Counted from the first letter of the stretch, positions 35,174 to 47,061 are shown. The stretch is 64,000 nt of DNA from Letharia columbiana (GCF_014066305.1 NW_023501069.1:408001-472000), one strand, 5' to 3'. Notes: a model not told the origin generated them from the letters alone. Numbers and translations are program-made.

Positions 35174-35805
35174 TTATTGGGCGCAAGTACCGACCAATCT
35201 CCTGTTCTTTTTAACGTCCACCCCTACAGAGCACTTCAACTTCTTGATCCTGTGCTCACAACCGTCGGCAATGTCCGCCCAAGCACAGAACCAATCAATA
35301 GCGCTGACACTTCCATCGCGATAGTAGGGCACGTCAAGATCACAGTCGAGTCGCAGCGCATGACTGCAGATGTTCACTGAGGTAGAAGTGAAGGAGCATC
35401 CATTTCGGATAGTGGTTTTCCCAACGGAAGTAGTCGTCGAGGAGCGGTTCGTAGTGGTACTCGTCGAAGTCGAGACTCGAATGAGTTGACTCCGGCACTT
35501 GGTCCGATTCGTATTTCCAATAATGCCAGTTGCGGTATCCGTAGGACTGGGGGAGCCGCTTGTCGAGAGCTTTAAGCTCAGCCTGCACGGTGAAGGGATT
35601 GAGTGGGAACTTTTGGAAGTAGGGTTGCGTTTGTGAGGAGCGACAGACGTAGACAATCCAAGAAAGACGGTCTGGGCATCTGACCAGACCGAGTAGAGCA
35701 TGACACTGCTTCGAAGTCACAGCGAGCGACTTCTTATCGAAAGGAATAGAGATAGCTCCCGATCTCTTGAAACATCTCAGGCGGGAGGTTTTCCAAAGAA
35801 GCCAT
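35174..35805 (-). pseudogene. F-box-like protein relic with two frame breaks
   Basis: Starting at the Met at 35805 the minus strand reads an F-box opening (ENLPPEMFQEIGSYL). After a frame change near 35750 it continues DKKSLAVTSKQCHALLG, exactly the expected continuation of the same motif. The long middle frame (ALDKRLPQSYGYRNWHYW, DYFRWENHYPKW) stops near 35340. A second frame resumes as DVPYYRDGSVSAIDWFCAWAD to 35174. No intron with plausible length and borders bridges either break. So either the gene is decaying or the assembly carries two indels. The intact F-box gene just upstream (36214-37153) is unrelated outside the F-box. Confidence 0.6.
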
Positions 35806-36213
35806 CTTGGAGCTCTCTATAGCTGGTTAGCCAAAGCGGTGAATGCCGATGAAGATTAAATAGGGAGTTGTGGGGTCGAGAGCACAGGGAGGAAGACGTT
35901 AGATGTATAAAAAGTAAATAAGACTCCCGGTCAAGAATTGAATGGGCTTATCCTAGATTCGATCTAAGGTCAAGCGGTTATGTCGTAGACGAGCAGGTGG
36001 TAGCTTCAGGGAGTTGATGTTACAGAAGATAGATTCAAAGGAGGATGACAGCGAAAGCGTGTCGAGGAGCGATGTTCAACTTCTGGAGATGGTGCTATAT
36101 CAAGGGCTGCAATCCTGGCATCGTACCCAAGTCAACTCAAAGAGAGTGGGCTAGGAGCATTGATTCGGTATTTGTTGTATTCTTTACCACGATGCGAGCT
36201 CGACGACAATATC
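35806..36213. other. Intergenic region, nothing recognised
   Basis: About 400 bp between the F-box relic's start and the end of the next F-box gene, with no coding signal. Confidence 0.4.
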
Positions 36214-37153
36214 CTAGTAAGGCACCACAACCTCTCCATATCTAGCTCTCACATCCACCGTAACCCGTACCTGGCGGGTATTGCCCTGATCAAATCTCAG
36301 CAAACGTTGGCCCATTTCCCTACGAAGAGTGCCAAGCACTGACCCAAGACGCATGACTCTGCTTGCAAATGCTGCGACTACGGGCAGTAAGCCTTTGATT
36401 TTACATAGAATCATGGGGACATCATACTTGTTTCTTGCGATGAGAGCAGCAATGCAATCTCCACAGAGGGAAGCATGTCTCGTGTGTCCGTGGATGAGAC
36501 AGCGGTGTCTTGCCCACACGAAAGCATCGCCACATGGTACGGGGCCGATCACGATGGTGAGGCATCTGGAAGCTTCCGAGAGGGTGCCGAGCTCTGGGGG
36601 GTCGAGATTGCTGATGATCTTGCAAAGAACCTCGTTGGGAAGATCTTCTAGGCGCGTTGATCTGGAAGACGTTAGTACTGAGTTGATGTGTTATAGCAAC
36701 GACTGACGGTGTATGAGCTTTATCCACTTTAGATATGCTGACATGTCCTAGCTGAGCGGCAATTAGCTCACTGAAAAGCTCCTGCTCGGAGCTTCTAGAT
36801 ATTAGTCCTGAGTTTGGAAGCAGAAACATTTGAACTGACTTCGTAGTCTGGAGGATTCCTTTGCCCGCGGCTTCTTCAAGAATGGCCGCTTGATCTTTCT
36901 TGAGATACTTGTAAGAAGAAGTTCCAGTAGCTTGACGCTTCCCTTGGCCGCCCCTTCTTCTGCGCTGCTTGATCTCATATAAAATCTGTTCCTCAATGGA
37001 GTAACCGCCCCAAGGAGGTTTCTTCAGAGCATGACAGTAGCATTCCGAGTAATCGTGCTCCTTCATTTTTGCTGCCAATTCCTCCTCATCCTTCTTCTCC
37101 TTGAGTCTCTGCTTGACCGCCTCATTCCAAGTAGGCCCCTTGAAGGGAGACAT
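36214..37153 (-). CDS. F-box domain protein
   Basis: Three exons (36840-37153, 36708-36794, 36214-36661) sum to 849 nt, 282 aa. The N-terminus is strongly charged (MSPFKGPTWNEAVKQRLKEKK) with a Cys/His patch (ECYCHALKKPPWGG) and a basic run (KQRRRRGGQGKR). The F-box begins after the second intron: TRLEDLPNEVLCKIISNLDPPELGTLSEASRCL (about residues 135-167), the Skp1-binding motif of SCF ubiquitin ligases. A small Cys/His-containing segment follows (HRCLIHGHTRHASLCGDCIA), possibly metal-binding. The substrate is unknown. Both introns are about 45 bp with GTCAGT donors. The gene is divergent from the Ser/Pro-rich gene at 37327, 173 bp between starts. Confidence 0.8.
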
Positions 37154-37326
37154 CGTTCAGTAGTGTGATTGTGCTTCAACGGAAACTCCGTAAACACATA
37201 CAAAATCATAGCTCTTAGCCGCCGTAGCGAAGCGAGCTTGCCGCCCATAGTGCTGATATCACACTCTTTCACACAAGGTTTACCATCTTTCCAGCCAGCC
37301 CAGCTTGCTCCACATTGCTTTCCAGT

Positions 37327-39004
37327 ATGGCTACTCAACCAGAGGGCGTGGCTTACACCGTCAATGATCATCATAATGAACAGCATATACCAAACCGTCC
37401 ACAGACAAGCCAGCGAAAATCCTCCTTCTCAGAAGCCCTCACCAAAATCACCTCAAATACCTTCAATAGACGGCGTACAAATACAGGTATCCCAAGCTCT
37501 ACTTCTTCAATTGCCATCAACCACCATTCTCGCATACCAACTCCAGCGGGCATCGACCGTAGCACCTCATTCTTCAGCACCCTTAACACCTTTGCTTCCA
37601 AGTCCACCACATCTACGAGCGAGGAAAGCCCACAGCCACCCCTCACCAGACGCTCTCGCAAGATCTCTGAACGTTTAGCTCAGACTCCATTCTTCAGTCA
37701 CCAGCATCAGCAACAGTGCGCCTTGACACCTAGAAATAACCGCGAATCAAGCGTCAAAATCGAGCAACGAGGCCTAATGCAGCCAGTTCATCCGCCGCTG
37801 CCTCGCAGCAACACGATCGGTAACCTCGGCCAGAGCCAACAGAGCTCACCTCACACGCCTGGCTTCATGCGTCCGACAACCAGCAGCGCTCGTCGTAGCA
37901 GCACAATGGGACGCAGTAATACCGCAGCACCTAGCAGCATGGCGGGGGGTAGCAATATTGCAGTGCAATGCCAGAGGAATTCTTCTCTACGTACCATCAC
38001 AGGCTCCAGCACTCCGAGCAAGACCCCAACACAGGCACGTCAAGTCCCAGCCGACGCGTTCCCCGCCCGTAACGACAGTCTCGTATCTGCTCCCAGCATG
38101 ACAGACGGGCCAGGGCCAGCTTTCGAATCAGAGACTAACTCAACTGATTACAGCGATGGGGCGAATTTTCAGGTCACTAATCAGCATGCTCATGAGATAG
38201 TTATGACCAAAGAGAGCGATAACGGTAAGCCCAAGGCATCGGCTGACCATATGTATCAAATTCGCCGAGGTCCTCAAGCCAAAGACGCCAAGAGAGGCAT
38301 CTTGAAGTCCAACAACAAGAACCACAATCTCAGCGAAGATCTCAGCAACCTCTACGTCGACGGCGAGGTGGATAGCAGCAAGGGGGAGCGCGATATCGAT
38401 GAAATGAAGGCTCGCAGCGATCAAGGTACACTGGAGTATTCAGAACGTACAGGATCTCCTGAATCTTCGAACCCGCGTTTGGTAAGGATCTTCCCCACTC
38501 CACTCATTCTTATCCCCTTGCATCCTCTCCTCGTTGTGACCCCTCTGAAACCCCCTTCCCCCTAGTTCCTCCCAGCTAATGCACCACCACCGCCAGATCC
38601 ATGAAGCCCAGGCCCCCATGTGGTGGCTAGGCCGCTACACGGCCCTCTCAGACCGTTTCCGCACCAGTGCCCTTCCCTCCCCGCCCTCTTCGCCCTCCAG
38701 ACCCCAATCCTCTAAAACCGAATTCTCCTCTATGAACGAACCCTCTCAAACTGGGCTTACCTCAGCCTCCAGCTCCAACGCAAACCACCCCATGCATGAC
38801 ACGGATCGCCGCAACCGCCGCGTCTACATCCACCTGCGCTCTCTCTGCACGACCGAGGAGGCGCGCGCCAGCTTGGACGAATTCAAGGGGATCATGGAAG
38901 CGAGGGAGAAGAAGATAGCAGCGGGTTCGCAAGGCAAAACTGTGAAGGAAAAGCAGGGGTGGTTGGAGGGGTTGATGGGGAAGAAGAAAAAGGGGGAGAA
39001 GTGA
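37327..39004 (+). CDS. Ser/Pro-rich fungal protein of unknown function
   Basis: Two exons (37327-38481, 38576-39004) sum to 1584 nt, 527 aa. An in-frame Met also occurs at 37315. The first two thirds are disordered, rich in Ser, Thr, Asn, Gln and Arg, with a short conserved-looking start (SSFSEALTKITSNTFNRRR). The folded part is at the C-terminus: HEAQAPMWWLGRYTALSDRFRT, then RRVYIHLRSLCTTEEARASLDEFKGIME and a Lys-rich tail. This C-terminal signature recurs, to my memory, in uncharacterised filamentous-ascomycete proteins. The pattern (low-complexity head with many Ser-Pro sites, compact tail) suggests a phosphorylated regulatory protein, but no function is claimed. Confidence 0.8.
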
Positions 39005-39572
39005 CGATCATGCATGGTAACAAGGAAACGGATTAGTGTTATAAGCCTCGCGGTAGTAAAGGTTTCAGCGCATCTTACGACTCGACGGTGTCGTGCCGAT
39101 GTTCGCGCATAGCAAGCGAGGGGGTTTCAACGCATGATACATGATACGAAGGCATGCAGGTCACCGCAATGCATAATGAGAAAGGCGCGAACCGCAACGC
39201 ACAACGAGATAGCTTTCTTCCATACTTACTGGTGCATTCTTAAGTCATACATTCAACCCGGAGAGACGACCACTTCATATGCTGTCATGCATACCTGTGA
39301 TCTGCTCCTGCCGGCGGCTTCCTGCTTTGCTAGCCCTGCAGTCATCATTCTTGCCAGCATCTCCGGCGTCGATCTTCCAGTGGACAGCCGCGATATTTGA
39401 CCCGGTCCATGTAGCCTTACGCCATGGACCTGCATCGAGGCAGTTGTCTCACTGTTCGGCCCGATTTGCCTGAAGACTTGTAGATCCTTCCCACTTACCA
39501 ACCTTCAACGGCATATCTTTGCCCGCCAAATGCTATGACAATTCTCTTCGTTGCAGCATGGATTCTTCCCTC
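39005..39572. other. Convergent intergenic region
   Basis: About 570 bp between the 3' ends of the Ser/Pro-rich gene and tfb2. Nothing recognised; 3' untranslated regions and polyadenylation signals are expected. Confidence 0.45.
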
Positions 39573-41123
39573 TCATCCTCCTTTCCCGGACTTGTTTCTC
39601 AAATAAGCAGCCACCTGCTCATGCCTCGTGACGAAGAACTTCCTCTGCCCCTCATGCTTCCACACCAAGACACCGATCTCCTCCGCATACCGACAAGGTG
39701 CTTGGAACTCCGCCTGGCTATTGAAGTCTTTGAACAGAAACCCAACCGTCGCTTTCATTCTATCCCCTTCCAATTGCCATAGACGTATTTGATCGACCAC
39801 CGTAGGCGGGAGGACGGGCTGATTCTTTGCCATCTGAGGATGCGCATGAGTAGTAAGGTAGCTAATTATTTGGTCGCTTGTGATGCCCATGCTGACAGCT
39901 CGGCGGATGGATTCGCGGGTTACTTTCCCAGCGACCATGTTGGGATAGCGAGTTATGAGGCGGGCGAAAAGCTGGAGGATGGCGATTTGGAGATTGGAAG
40001 AGGTGTAGGCGTAAACACGGTAGTTGGTTTCGATTACGATGAAGCCCCGATTGTTGTCTGCGGGGGAGGCGAAGGAAGAAGACCGTAAGCCACCGGCGTC
40101 GGAGGTGAGGGTGGTGGCCAAACGAGTTGGGTAGAAGTAGCTGGAGTCAGGAGAGGCTTGGTAGACGATGCCGAAATCACCAAGATCCTCCAGCATATTG
40201 GCTTGAGTCTGCGTGAGATTGGCTTTACTGTAGGGAAGGCCAAGTTCAAGGGAGCCGAGCATGAAAAGGAAAGCGAGGACGTCGACTTCATCCATGTTCA
40301 GCTAGTGGGCAAACGTCAGCGCAATTGCTCGTGGAGAAAAAGAGCCCAGAGGATGTAGCAGGACTTACGCTTTCCGCATTTTGCAAATAGAGTATGAGCA
40401 TCGTCCAGACCTGAGCATTGACTTCTTGGAGTATGAACGCAAAGCCATCTTTTGTAATATCCACCGTCTTGCCCCTGGCTTCAACCAGTCTGCCAGATGC
40501 CAATAGTATCTTGACTCCTTGACTGAGCGTGACCCCTTCACTTGCGACATTCATGCCCGTGCTGCCAACCATGTATCCCAGAACGCCTTCCCACTGTCTT
40601 CTAGCAAACTCATCGAGGTCTGCTATCGACATAGTATCTTCCTCTGACGTGCTATATGGTACCCCAAATGAATGATGATTTCCACCTCCTGTCAACGCAA
40701 GCCGTAGAGACGCCGCAAACGGGTTCGTCAGAGCGTATGCTCGCGGCTTCCCTGGGTTCGTTGCAGCCGCTAGAATGTGGAGTCTTTCAAGAAGATTGAC
40801 CGCGTTATCTCGTTCTCTTCAAGAAGTCAGATTCGTCGCAAAGAATAGTATTCTTGCGTACCGTCTCCCATCTGGGCGCACCCATGCCTCCAGATCTGTG
40901 ACTGGCATAGGGTGGCTAATGTACAGCAGGGCCATTACAAAGCTCTTGGCTAAGCTTATCAGCACCAACAAGTAAGCCTTCATCTAATTTACAGCATACC
41001 CAAATGTGGCAGCATGCGCCTGAAGATGGCGAGCGCAGTGGAGGGCTGCTTGTATAGGCGGTTAAATGTAGTACCTGGAAGACCCTCCAGGTACTCAAAT
41101 GATCGAAGAGAGGACGCCGACAT
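39573..41123 (-). CDS. tfb2: TFIIH subunit Tfb2 (p52 homologue)
   Basis: Four exons (41000-41123, 40862-40949, 40369-40816, 39573-40301) sum to 1389 nt, 462 aa, the usual Tfb2 size. Markers: [97 protein letters not shown], the [23 protein letters not shown] block and the C-terminal Tfb5-binding region ending [12 protein letters not shown]. Tfb2 anchors and stimulates the Ssl2/XPB ATPase in TFIIH for promoter opening and nucleotide excision repair; nuclear. The second exon is short (88 nt) and its borders rest on protein continuity. It is divergent from the thioesterase gene. Confidence 0.95.
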
Positions 41124-41358
41124 AGTGTCAATAGCAGACTTGAGTCGTCTCTTCGATGTCGTCAGATGTTACCTGTCTATCATGGCGGAAGCCTTGGATT
41201 GTGAGAGTGGAGAAAGATTCGCGAGGGCGCATGAGTCACCACAAATCGCAAAGGTTTTCCCCGTTGCTACCCTGCGCTCGGACCAACCTCCGCACCATGA
41301 TTGACTACAATCTCTACCTTTTGCATTAGCGTGGACTGAGCTGTGCGATTGATGAGGG

Positions 41359-42300
41359 ATGGCAGCTCTTAAATTCGTAAGATCGGTATGCAATAGCCTT
41401 CTGCGGTCATCTAACCGTGGGCGCTGAGCTGACACGAGCAAGGTGTGGGAAGCCTTTAGGCAAAACTCTGGTTTAGAACCCAGGTAACGCCGCCTTGGGA
41501 AAGCTCCCGGGGGTTCATGCTGATAGGACCCTTATGGAAGGCTGCTTGACGGAGTATGTTGTTCTACGTTGTGCCAATTTCCTGCTCGGCTTTATGATAA
41601 TTCTGTTCCCATCGGCATGAAACGAAAATAATGGCATATCTGCCTCTCTGCTGCGGTCTCCGTCGAGCACTATCTTCCTTGTCTTCATGGTTCTGCGTAG
41701 AATTCTGTCTGACTACCTGCCAGCTCCGAGTCACAGCTGCCCGACCAGGAACCGTTAACTTCGAGCTCGAAATCCAGAAGGAGCACACTGTACGATTGTT
41801 CCCAGCACTTGCCTTCCTCCCTCTTCCAGACCTCCCCCGCTAACACTAGCTCTCGTCAGAACCGTCTCGGCATCCTCCATGGCGGTACAATTGCAAGCAT
41901 GGGTACCTCCCTCTCCCAACTTCTTCCCCATAGCTTCCACTTACAGCTCCATGTACTAGTCGACCTTGGAGGCTCATTAGCCGTTGCCTCCAAAGGTCTC
42001 TTCTCCACTGGCGTTTCCACCGACCTCAATGTCACGTACATAAACTCTGGCGGCAAGGTTGGGGATACTCTACGTGCAGAAGTCACATGCGATAAATTTG
42101 GGAAGACGTTGGCGTTCACGAGTATAAGGTTCTTGAACGGCAGAGATGAGTTGGTTGCGAAGGGAAGCCATACGAAGTGAGTGATGCTTTCGGCGTTCGG
42201 AGGAAGAATGCTAATGAGCTGGTGAATGGGTAGATATGTGGCACTGGCATGGAAGGATGAGAACAACATTGTAGAAGAATTGTCCCCCCGAAAAGGATGA
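41359..42300 (+). CDS. Hotdog-fold acyl-CoA thioesterase (ACOT13/THEM2-like), 5' part doubtful
   Basis: Secure exons are 41724-41789, 41860-41902, 41960-42176 and 42234-42300. They read LRVTAARPGTVNFELEIQKEHT, then NRLGILHGGTIASMVDLGGSLA (the hotdog helix and catalytic HGG...D block), STDLNVTYINSGGKVGD, CDKFGKTLAFTSIRF and the tail YVALAWKDENN. The expected N-terminal helix is found upstream as two small exons (41359-41385 MAALKFVRS; 41443-41483 VWEAFRQNSGLEP). A third piece at about 41701-41723 reads RILSDY in the right place, but it joins the secure part only across a 7-nt misfit. Thus either an unusual splice or a frameshift is present. Family role: hydrolysis of acyl-CoA thioesters, often mitochondrial. 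Confidence 0.72.
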
Positions 42301-42497
42301 TTGAGACAACGGTCTTGATTGTTTATTCCAGCTATTCTTGGAGATGTGTCGGAGTACAGTAGTAGCAAACGTGCCTTCCCCTTCTAGCTTCCATAAAGGC
42401 GCCTAAGACCCACGGTGCCTTTCTTGGTTGAATGGCAGTTATGGGCCCGGTTGCTATCGCTCATTCGAAACTTCAGCCGCTGGTGGGGCATGAAGTC

Positions 42498-43466
42498 TCA
42501 AATTTTTGGTTCAAGAAGGGCTTCCCTGGCGTAACGTGCCCACTCCTTTTTCTCGTCCAAAGTCCAGCGGTATTCTGCCTCGTGATTTTTCCAGTACGGT
42601 GAGGTGGTACCAATGTGCTGTTCCTCGGTTCCCTGGTCACTGATCACCATCGTCGCGGTCTTCAGCGGCAGCTTCTTGAGCGCGAGGACATGAGAGATGA
42701 CATTGTTTGACCAGCTTGTTCCTTCTTTTCTCAATTCTGCCTGATTTCGGGGCCCTAGGCAGAAATGCCAGGCGCACCAATCAACGTCAATGCTGATGTT
42801 TTGAAGCCCCTTGAGCAGCTTTGCGCCAGTCGAGACTGCCCTTCCCCACGAATTCTCAAAGGTAGTCTCATACACCATCTCAAGGAATAGGCTGCGGACC
42901 GCCAGATGGTTGTCATTGCTGCCTTGTGCCAGCGATACAACAAATTTTTGAAGCGTCTCTGGGTCGTTACACGAGAAAGTATTTGTCGCATGTGGGATAT
43001 GATGAGCTTCATTGTATATCTGGCGGCAGCATCGCAATAGACTTAGGCTCAAAACCTTTGGCCCCTCTTCCCTATCAGGGAAGGTTGCGCCCTTCTGAAA
43101 GCGACAGCAGTTATGGCGGCCCTCGTTTGCTGGGGCGTACCACTGGTGGGTACTTTCACCGTCGAAGTTCTCCTGGGCCTCTTCCTCCGAGATCGAGGCG
43201 CGACAGATGGTGTTCTTGAACATAGCCGTTCCTTCATCGGAGTTCTGGATGATGTGAACAAGATTGTCGCCGAACGTGTATCTGTAGATGAGGTTTTTGA
43301 CCTCTAGCGGGAGCCTCAAGAGGGGCGATGAGGCGTTGTGCTGGGCACTAGAAAGGTCAGCTTCAGATCCGTACATCAAGTATGTAACCATAACTGACAT
43401 AGCTGACTTGGCTATCGGATTGATATCGACGACACCGTCGACGTGAGTGCCGTTGCGTAGTTTCAT
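42498..43466 (-). CDS. Amplified-family protein, cluster copy A, intact
   Basis: Exons 43399-43466 and 42498-43347 sum to 918 nt, 305 aa. Exon 1 encodes MKLRNGTHVDGV and ends in phase 2 (68 nt). The 51-bp intron is a multiple of three and open, so a 322-aa read-through frame also exists; the spliced form is preferred because all relatives splice here. Exon 2 opens AQHNASSPLLRLPLEVKNLIYRYTFGD. It has an acidic middle with a SEEEAQ motif, SLLRCCRQIYNEA, a LQNISIDVDWCAW strand-like block, LKKLPLKTATMVISD and the C-terminal YRWTLDEKKEWARY. No catalytic motif is apparent. Spacing to copy B is 385 bp, with nothing recognised in it. Confidence 0.83.
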   Translation of the reverse strand: MKLRNGTHVDGVVDINPIAKSAMSVMVTYLMYGSEADLSSAQHNASSPLLRLPLEVKNLIYRYTFGDNLVHIIQNSDEGTAMFKNTICRASISEEEAQENFDGESTHQWYAPANEGRHNCCRFQKGATFPDREEGPKVLSLSLLRCCRQIYNEAHHIPHATNTFSCNDPETLQKFVVSLAQGSNDNHLAVRSLFLEMVYETTFENSWGRAVSTGAKLLKGLQNISIDVDWCAWHFCLGPRNQAELRKEGTSWSNNVISHVLALKKLPLKTATMVISDQGTEEQHIGTTSPYWKNHEAEYRWTLDEKKEWARYAREALLEPKI

Positions 43467-43851
43467 CTTGGGTAATCAGTGCACAGGACTCAGACCTTTG
43501 CCGACCAGAGGTGTAGGAAAGGAAGACGCGAGATGTTTAAGTGGTTGCAGTTCACAGCCCGCCAAGTGTTGTTGTGTCGACTGATTAGGCGTTTGAATGA
43601 AGTGCGGTACGTCATTTGGTGTTAACAAAGTGAGCCTGGATAATGTTGTGGGCAGTCCTTAGTGCGATTACTTCCTTCAGAGAATTAGAGGGTCTTTTAC
43701 AAGTGAGTCTTTTGTGTTTGTGTGCTCTCTCTAAAGCAGTTCATATTCCCTCAGTGTAATCCCTCGCATGTCGTACACATTGAGCAAACTAGAACTGCCA
43801 CCTTCCCCCATGTCACAGCTATCGCACCCTCTTCCTCCGGAATCCCAGCTT

Positions 43852-44884
43852 TCAATCGGCTTGCTCTTTGCCGGAAGACTCTAACCCAAGCGCCATCTTT
43901 CCAGCTACCGTGTCCTTTTCGACCGCCGTAGTTGAGGGTGTAGCGTGCTGATTGTCCTTTTGAAGGATAATATCCTTAACATAGCGCGCCCAGACCTTTT
44001 TCTCTGCAAGTGTCCAGCGGTACTGGGGTATCAGGTCAGCGCTCATTTTCGCACGCCGGTCCCAAAGGATCTCCGCGTCACTGATCACAAAAGTTGCCCG
44101 GTTCAGCGGTAGCTTCCGAAGTTCTAGAAGACCAGACATGAGATAATTTCCCGAACGGTGACGAGCCTCAAACTCTGCTGGTGTCCGACATCCGATAACG
44201 CCCGCGTGATACCACTGATTCAAGTTGATAGAGATTCGCTGCACAGCTGGGAGGCGTGGAATTAGATACTGTGTGATTGCCACCTGCCAAAGTCGCTCTT
44301 CGTTGAAGGCGCGGGTTGTGATATCAAGAAATACACGGCGAATCTCCAAATGCTGTCCAGATCCTAAGTTTTCCAGATGGTTGCTGAACCGGTCAAGAAT
44401 GCTTGTTTTGCTGAAACCGAACGTGTTTGTAGAGTACGGAATGTGCCGTGCTTCGTTATAAACTTGACGGCATGTTGCGAGAAAGCTTGTACTAATCTTT
44501 TCAATATGCTCTGAGTTGGTAAAGCATCCACTGTGGCGAGTTTCAACAGCGCCCACAAACCACTGAGCTGTGGTGTCGGCATTGAACAGATCATCGGCAG
44601 CTTGTTCTGATAACCCTGCTTGACAAATTTCATGTGTGAATTGGAGCGTGTCGCCAATCCAGCATTGGTCGAGATGAAGGAGCTGGCCACCACAAAGGAG
44701 CTCGTAAATTTTGTTCTTGATCTCTGGCGGTAGTTTGAGCAGAGAGGTCGAAGAGTTATGTTGAGCGCTATCTGAAGTTAGCACGCATGACTGTCTTGAT
44801 AGTTTGGAAGTCTGACATGGCCGTGGTAGCGTTCGGATTCAAAGCTAGCTGCACATCGTCGTGGGTACGGCTCCCCAACTTCAT
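43852..44884 (-). CDS. Amplified-family protein, cluster copy B, intact
   Basis: Exons 44817-44884 (MKLGSRTHDD, 68 nt, phase 2, same length as copy A) and 43852-44767 sum to 984 nt, 327 aa. Exon 2 opens AQHNSSTSLLKLPPEIKNKIYELLCGG, then LATCRQVYNEARHIPYSTNTFGF, VQRISINLNQW, LRKLPLNRATFVISD and YRWTLAEKKVWARY. The C-terminal extension past WARY is longer than in other copies and charged. The intron (44768-44816, 49 bp) uses GTCAGA and an acceptor ending GATAG. Function unknown; the family relation to the neighbours is certain from the repeated blocks. Confidence 0.83.
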
Positions 44885-45814
44885 CATACTGTCCGCCCTT
44901 GTCATGTTGGTCACATTGAGTTGCAGTGTGTATGGACTAGTGCCCTTTGTGTATAGGCACCGCATATTGTCGAATTTTGTGACTGTGTTCACATTGAATT
45001 GTAGTGTATATAGGTAGGAAGCAGTGTCGCGACAGTCCAAATATTGACTGCTACGGCTAGTTTCTTGGCAGTAGAACGGAATAGTAGACAACACTTGAAG
45101 TCGATCTACTCGTATATTTTCTTGCATTATCGATAAAGGAAGCTGTATTTGGACTACTGTTGACTCAGGCTCTGTATGCAATTCTAGGGGATAGTACTGC
45201 GTACCTCCCATATTCCAGGGTGCACACCTCTCATACTTAAAACCTGACCTAAACGATCGTTCTACAGTTTGCGTGCATGGCTTACAATCAGTGGCTTTAG
45301 TAACTCCTACGAGGTTTGAAAGGGTACTCGTTCAGTCGTACTATTTGGGTGGTCATGCTAGGGTCAGGCCCAGATAGGGGATATATACCTCATCGATACC
45401 AGAGTGTGGCAGTCTTAGTGAGGTATACGCCTACATGAATTGGATCGTAAGATTCTGAGACTAGGTTTCACACGGTAGTTGTAGTAGGCGAAATTTACTG
45501 GAGGCGGATGAAGTAAATGGTTGCTTCAGCAGTCAGGCCTGGAGAAAATCACCAGCGAAAAGGCGTCTTCTTAGCTCCTATACTCTTCATTGCTTGATCT
45601 CACATACGCAGAGCTTGGAACTTGACGAGGGGACTGAGTCACTACATTACTGGAATAGTCTACTGTGAGCTTGAGCAAGAGATCTTAGCCGTGTAGCAAC
45701 TCGGTGTATGTGAGTTCAATTGGATGTAGTTGCTTCGAACCTTCACTTGACCGCCATAAAATACACATGTGTGGTATCTTGAATCTCAACATCACAGTCC
45801 TGCTGGTTTTCCCA
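44885..45814. other. Intergenic region between copies B and C
   Basis: No gene recognised. An imperfect duplication of about 35 bp occurs near 44905-44935 and 44985-45015. On the minus strand both copies read as YTLQ(L/F)NV-like peptides in an open frame that extends upstream of the copy B start. Confidence 0.45.
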
Positions 45815-46808
45815 TTAATTTTTCTTCTTCACATCTCCTCGCGCAAGCAAGGCGTCCCTAACTTCCTTCGAGAATTCCTGCTTTTGCCTCAAAGTCCAGC
45901 GGTATTGCTGCTCCATCTGATCATAAAAGTTCGCATAGTGAGGGTTCAGCGGCTTCAAGAACATTCCATCATCGATGACCAGAGTCGCTTCCTTTAGTGG
46001 CAGCTTGCTGAGTTTCTTGAACATCTTGCCCTGACGTTCCGTCATCTCAGATCCCTCATAGGCGCAGACATCGACAGAGCATGTACAATAAACCTGTGTC
46101 AAGCTGAGGTAGAGATGCCGCACAGATTTGAGACGCTTAAGTACCGCCTTGTTGATTTTTTCGGACCAGGCATCTACGCTGCTAACATGGGTGACACTGA
46201 CGTCAAGGTGAAGACTTCGGATAGCGAGGTTCTGCTTATTCTGGAAGCGGCCTCTCACGAAGCGCTCAAGAATATCGTGGCAGTTGATAGCGAATGTGTT
46301 GTTCCTATAGTGGATCGTACTGGCCTCCATGTAAATTTGACGGCAGGAGCGAAGTAGAGTCAAGCTGAGCTGGTTGCGCTTGGGACCTTTCTCCTGCTCT
46401 GGTGGAGGTTTGTAACAGTCCCTATGTCGATCTTCAACTGAAGCAATGTTCCAGGCTACATCCGAATCTGCGGAGTCAAAGTCCTTCTGGATCTGCTCTT
46501 CGGAGGTAGGCTCGATACATATGGCGTGGGTGAGGTTCACGGACCAATCGCCATGAGCGTGGTTGTAGTCATTGTCATTTTGGAGTATGTGCACCATTTG
46601 CCCTCCACAGACGAAGTAGTAAATGCGGTTTTTGATCTCTTGTGGTAGCATCAGGAGAGGGGAGGACGCGTTGTGCTCAGCGCTGTAAAGGTTAGCAAGT
46701 TGCGTGAACGCGTGAGAAGTGAGCTTACATCGCTTGAGATACCTTGGTATTCTGCGCGATGCCGCCGTTGACAAATTGCACAACTTGGGCTCCACTACGC
46801 AGCTTCAT
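45815..46808 (-). CDS. Amplified-family protein, cluster copy C, intact
   Basis: Exons 46729-46808 (MKLRSGAQVVQFVNGG, 80 nt, phase 2) and 45815-46682 sum to 948 nt, 315 aa. Exon 2 opens AEHNASSPLLMLPQEIKNRIYYFVCGG, followed by HAICIEPTSEEQIQKDF, LLRSCRQIYMEA, VRHLYLSLTQVYCTC (an unusually Cys-rich version of the conserved strand), LSKLPLKEATLVIDD and YRWTLRQKQEFSKEV. Function unknown. The intron has a GTAAGC donor and TTTACAG acceptor. An alternative unspliced frame starting at 46795 lacks the conserved first exon and is not preferred. Confidence 0.83.
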
Positions 46809-47061
46809 GTTCTGAGGGAGATGTTAGTATACTTGTGGGCTTATGAAATGAAGAGAAGAGGTCTGAAGACGAGGTTTTCAGAGAGGTTGGATGTTGACGG
46901 AATTGGCGAGAAGTAAGGAAGGGAAAGGAAAGCGCGAGTTGCTACAGACGCTAAATACCCGAGAAGAAGTGTTAGGTCAGTGTTATGTCAAAATATTTCG
47001 AGTATATGGATGGAAGTATTCTAGACACAAAGATGTTGCTGGAAGTGTAGTTTTATCTGAC

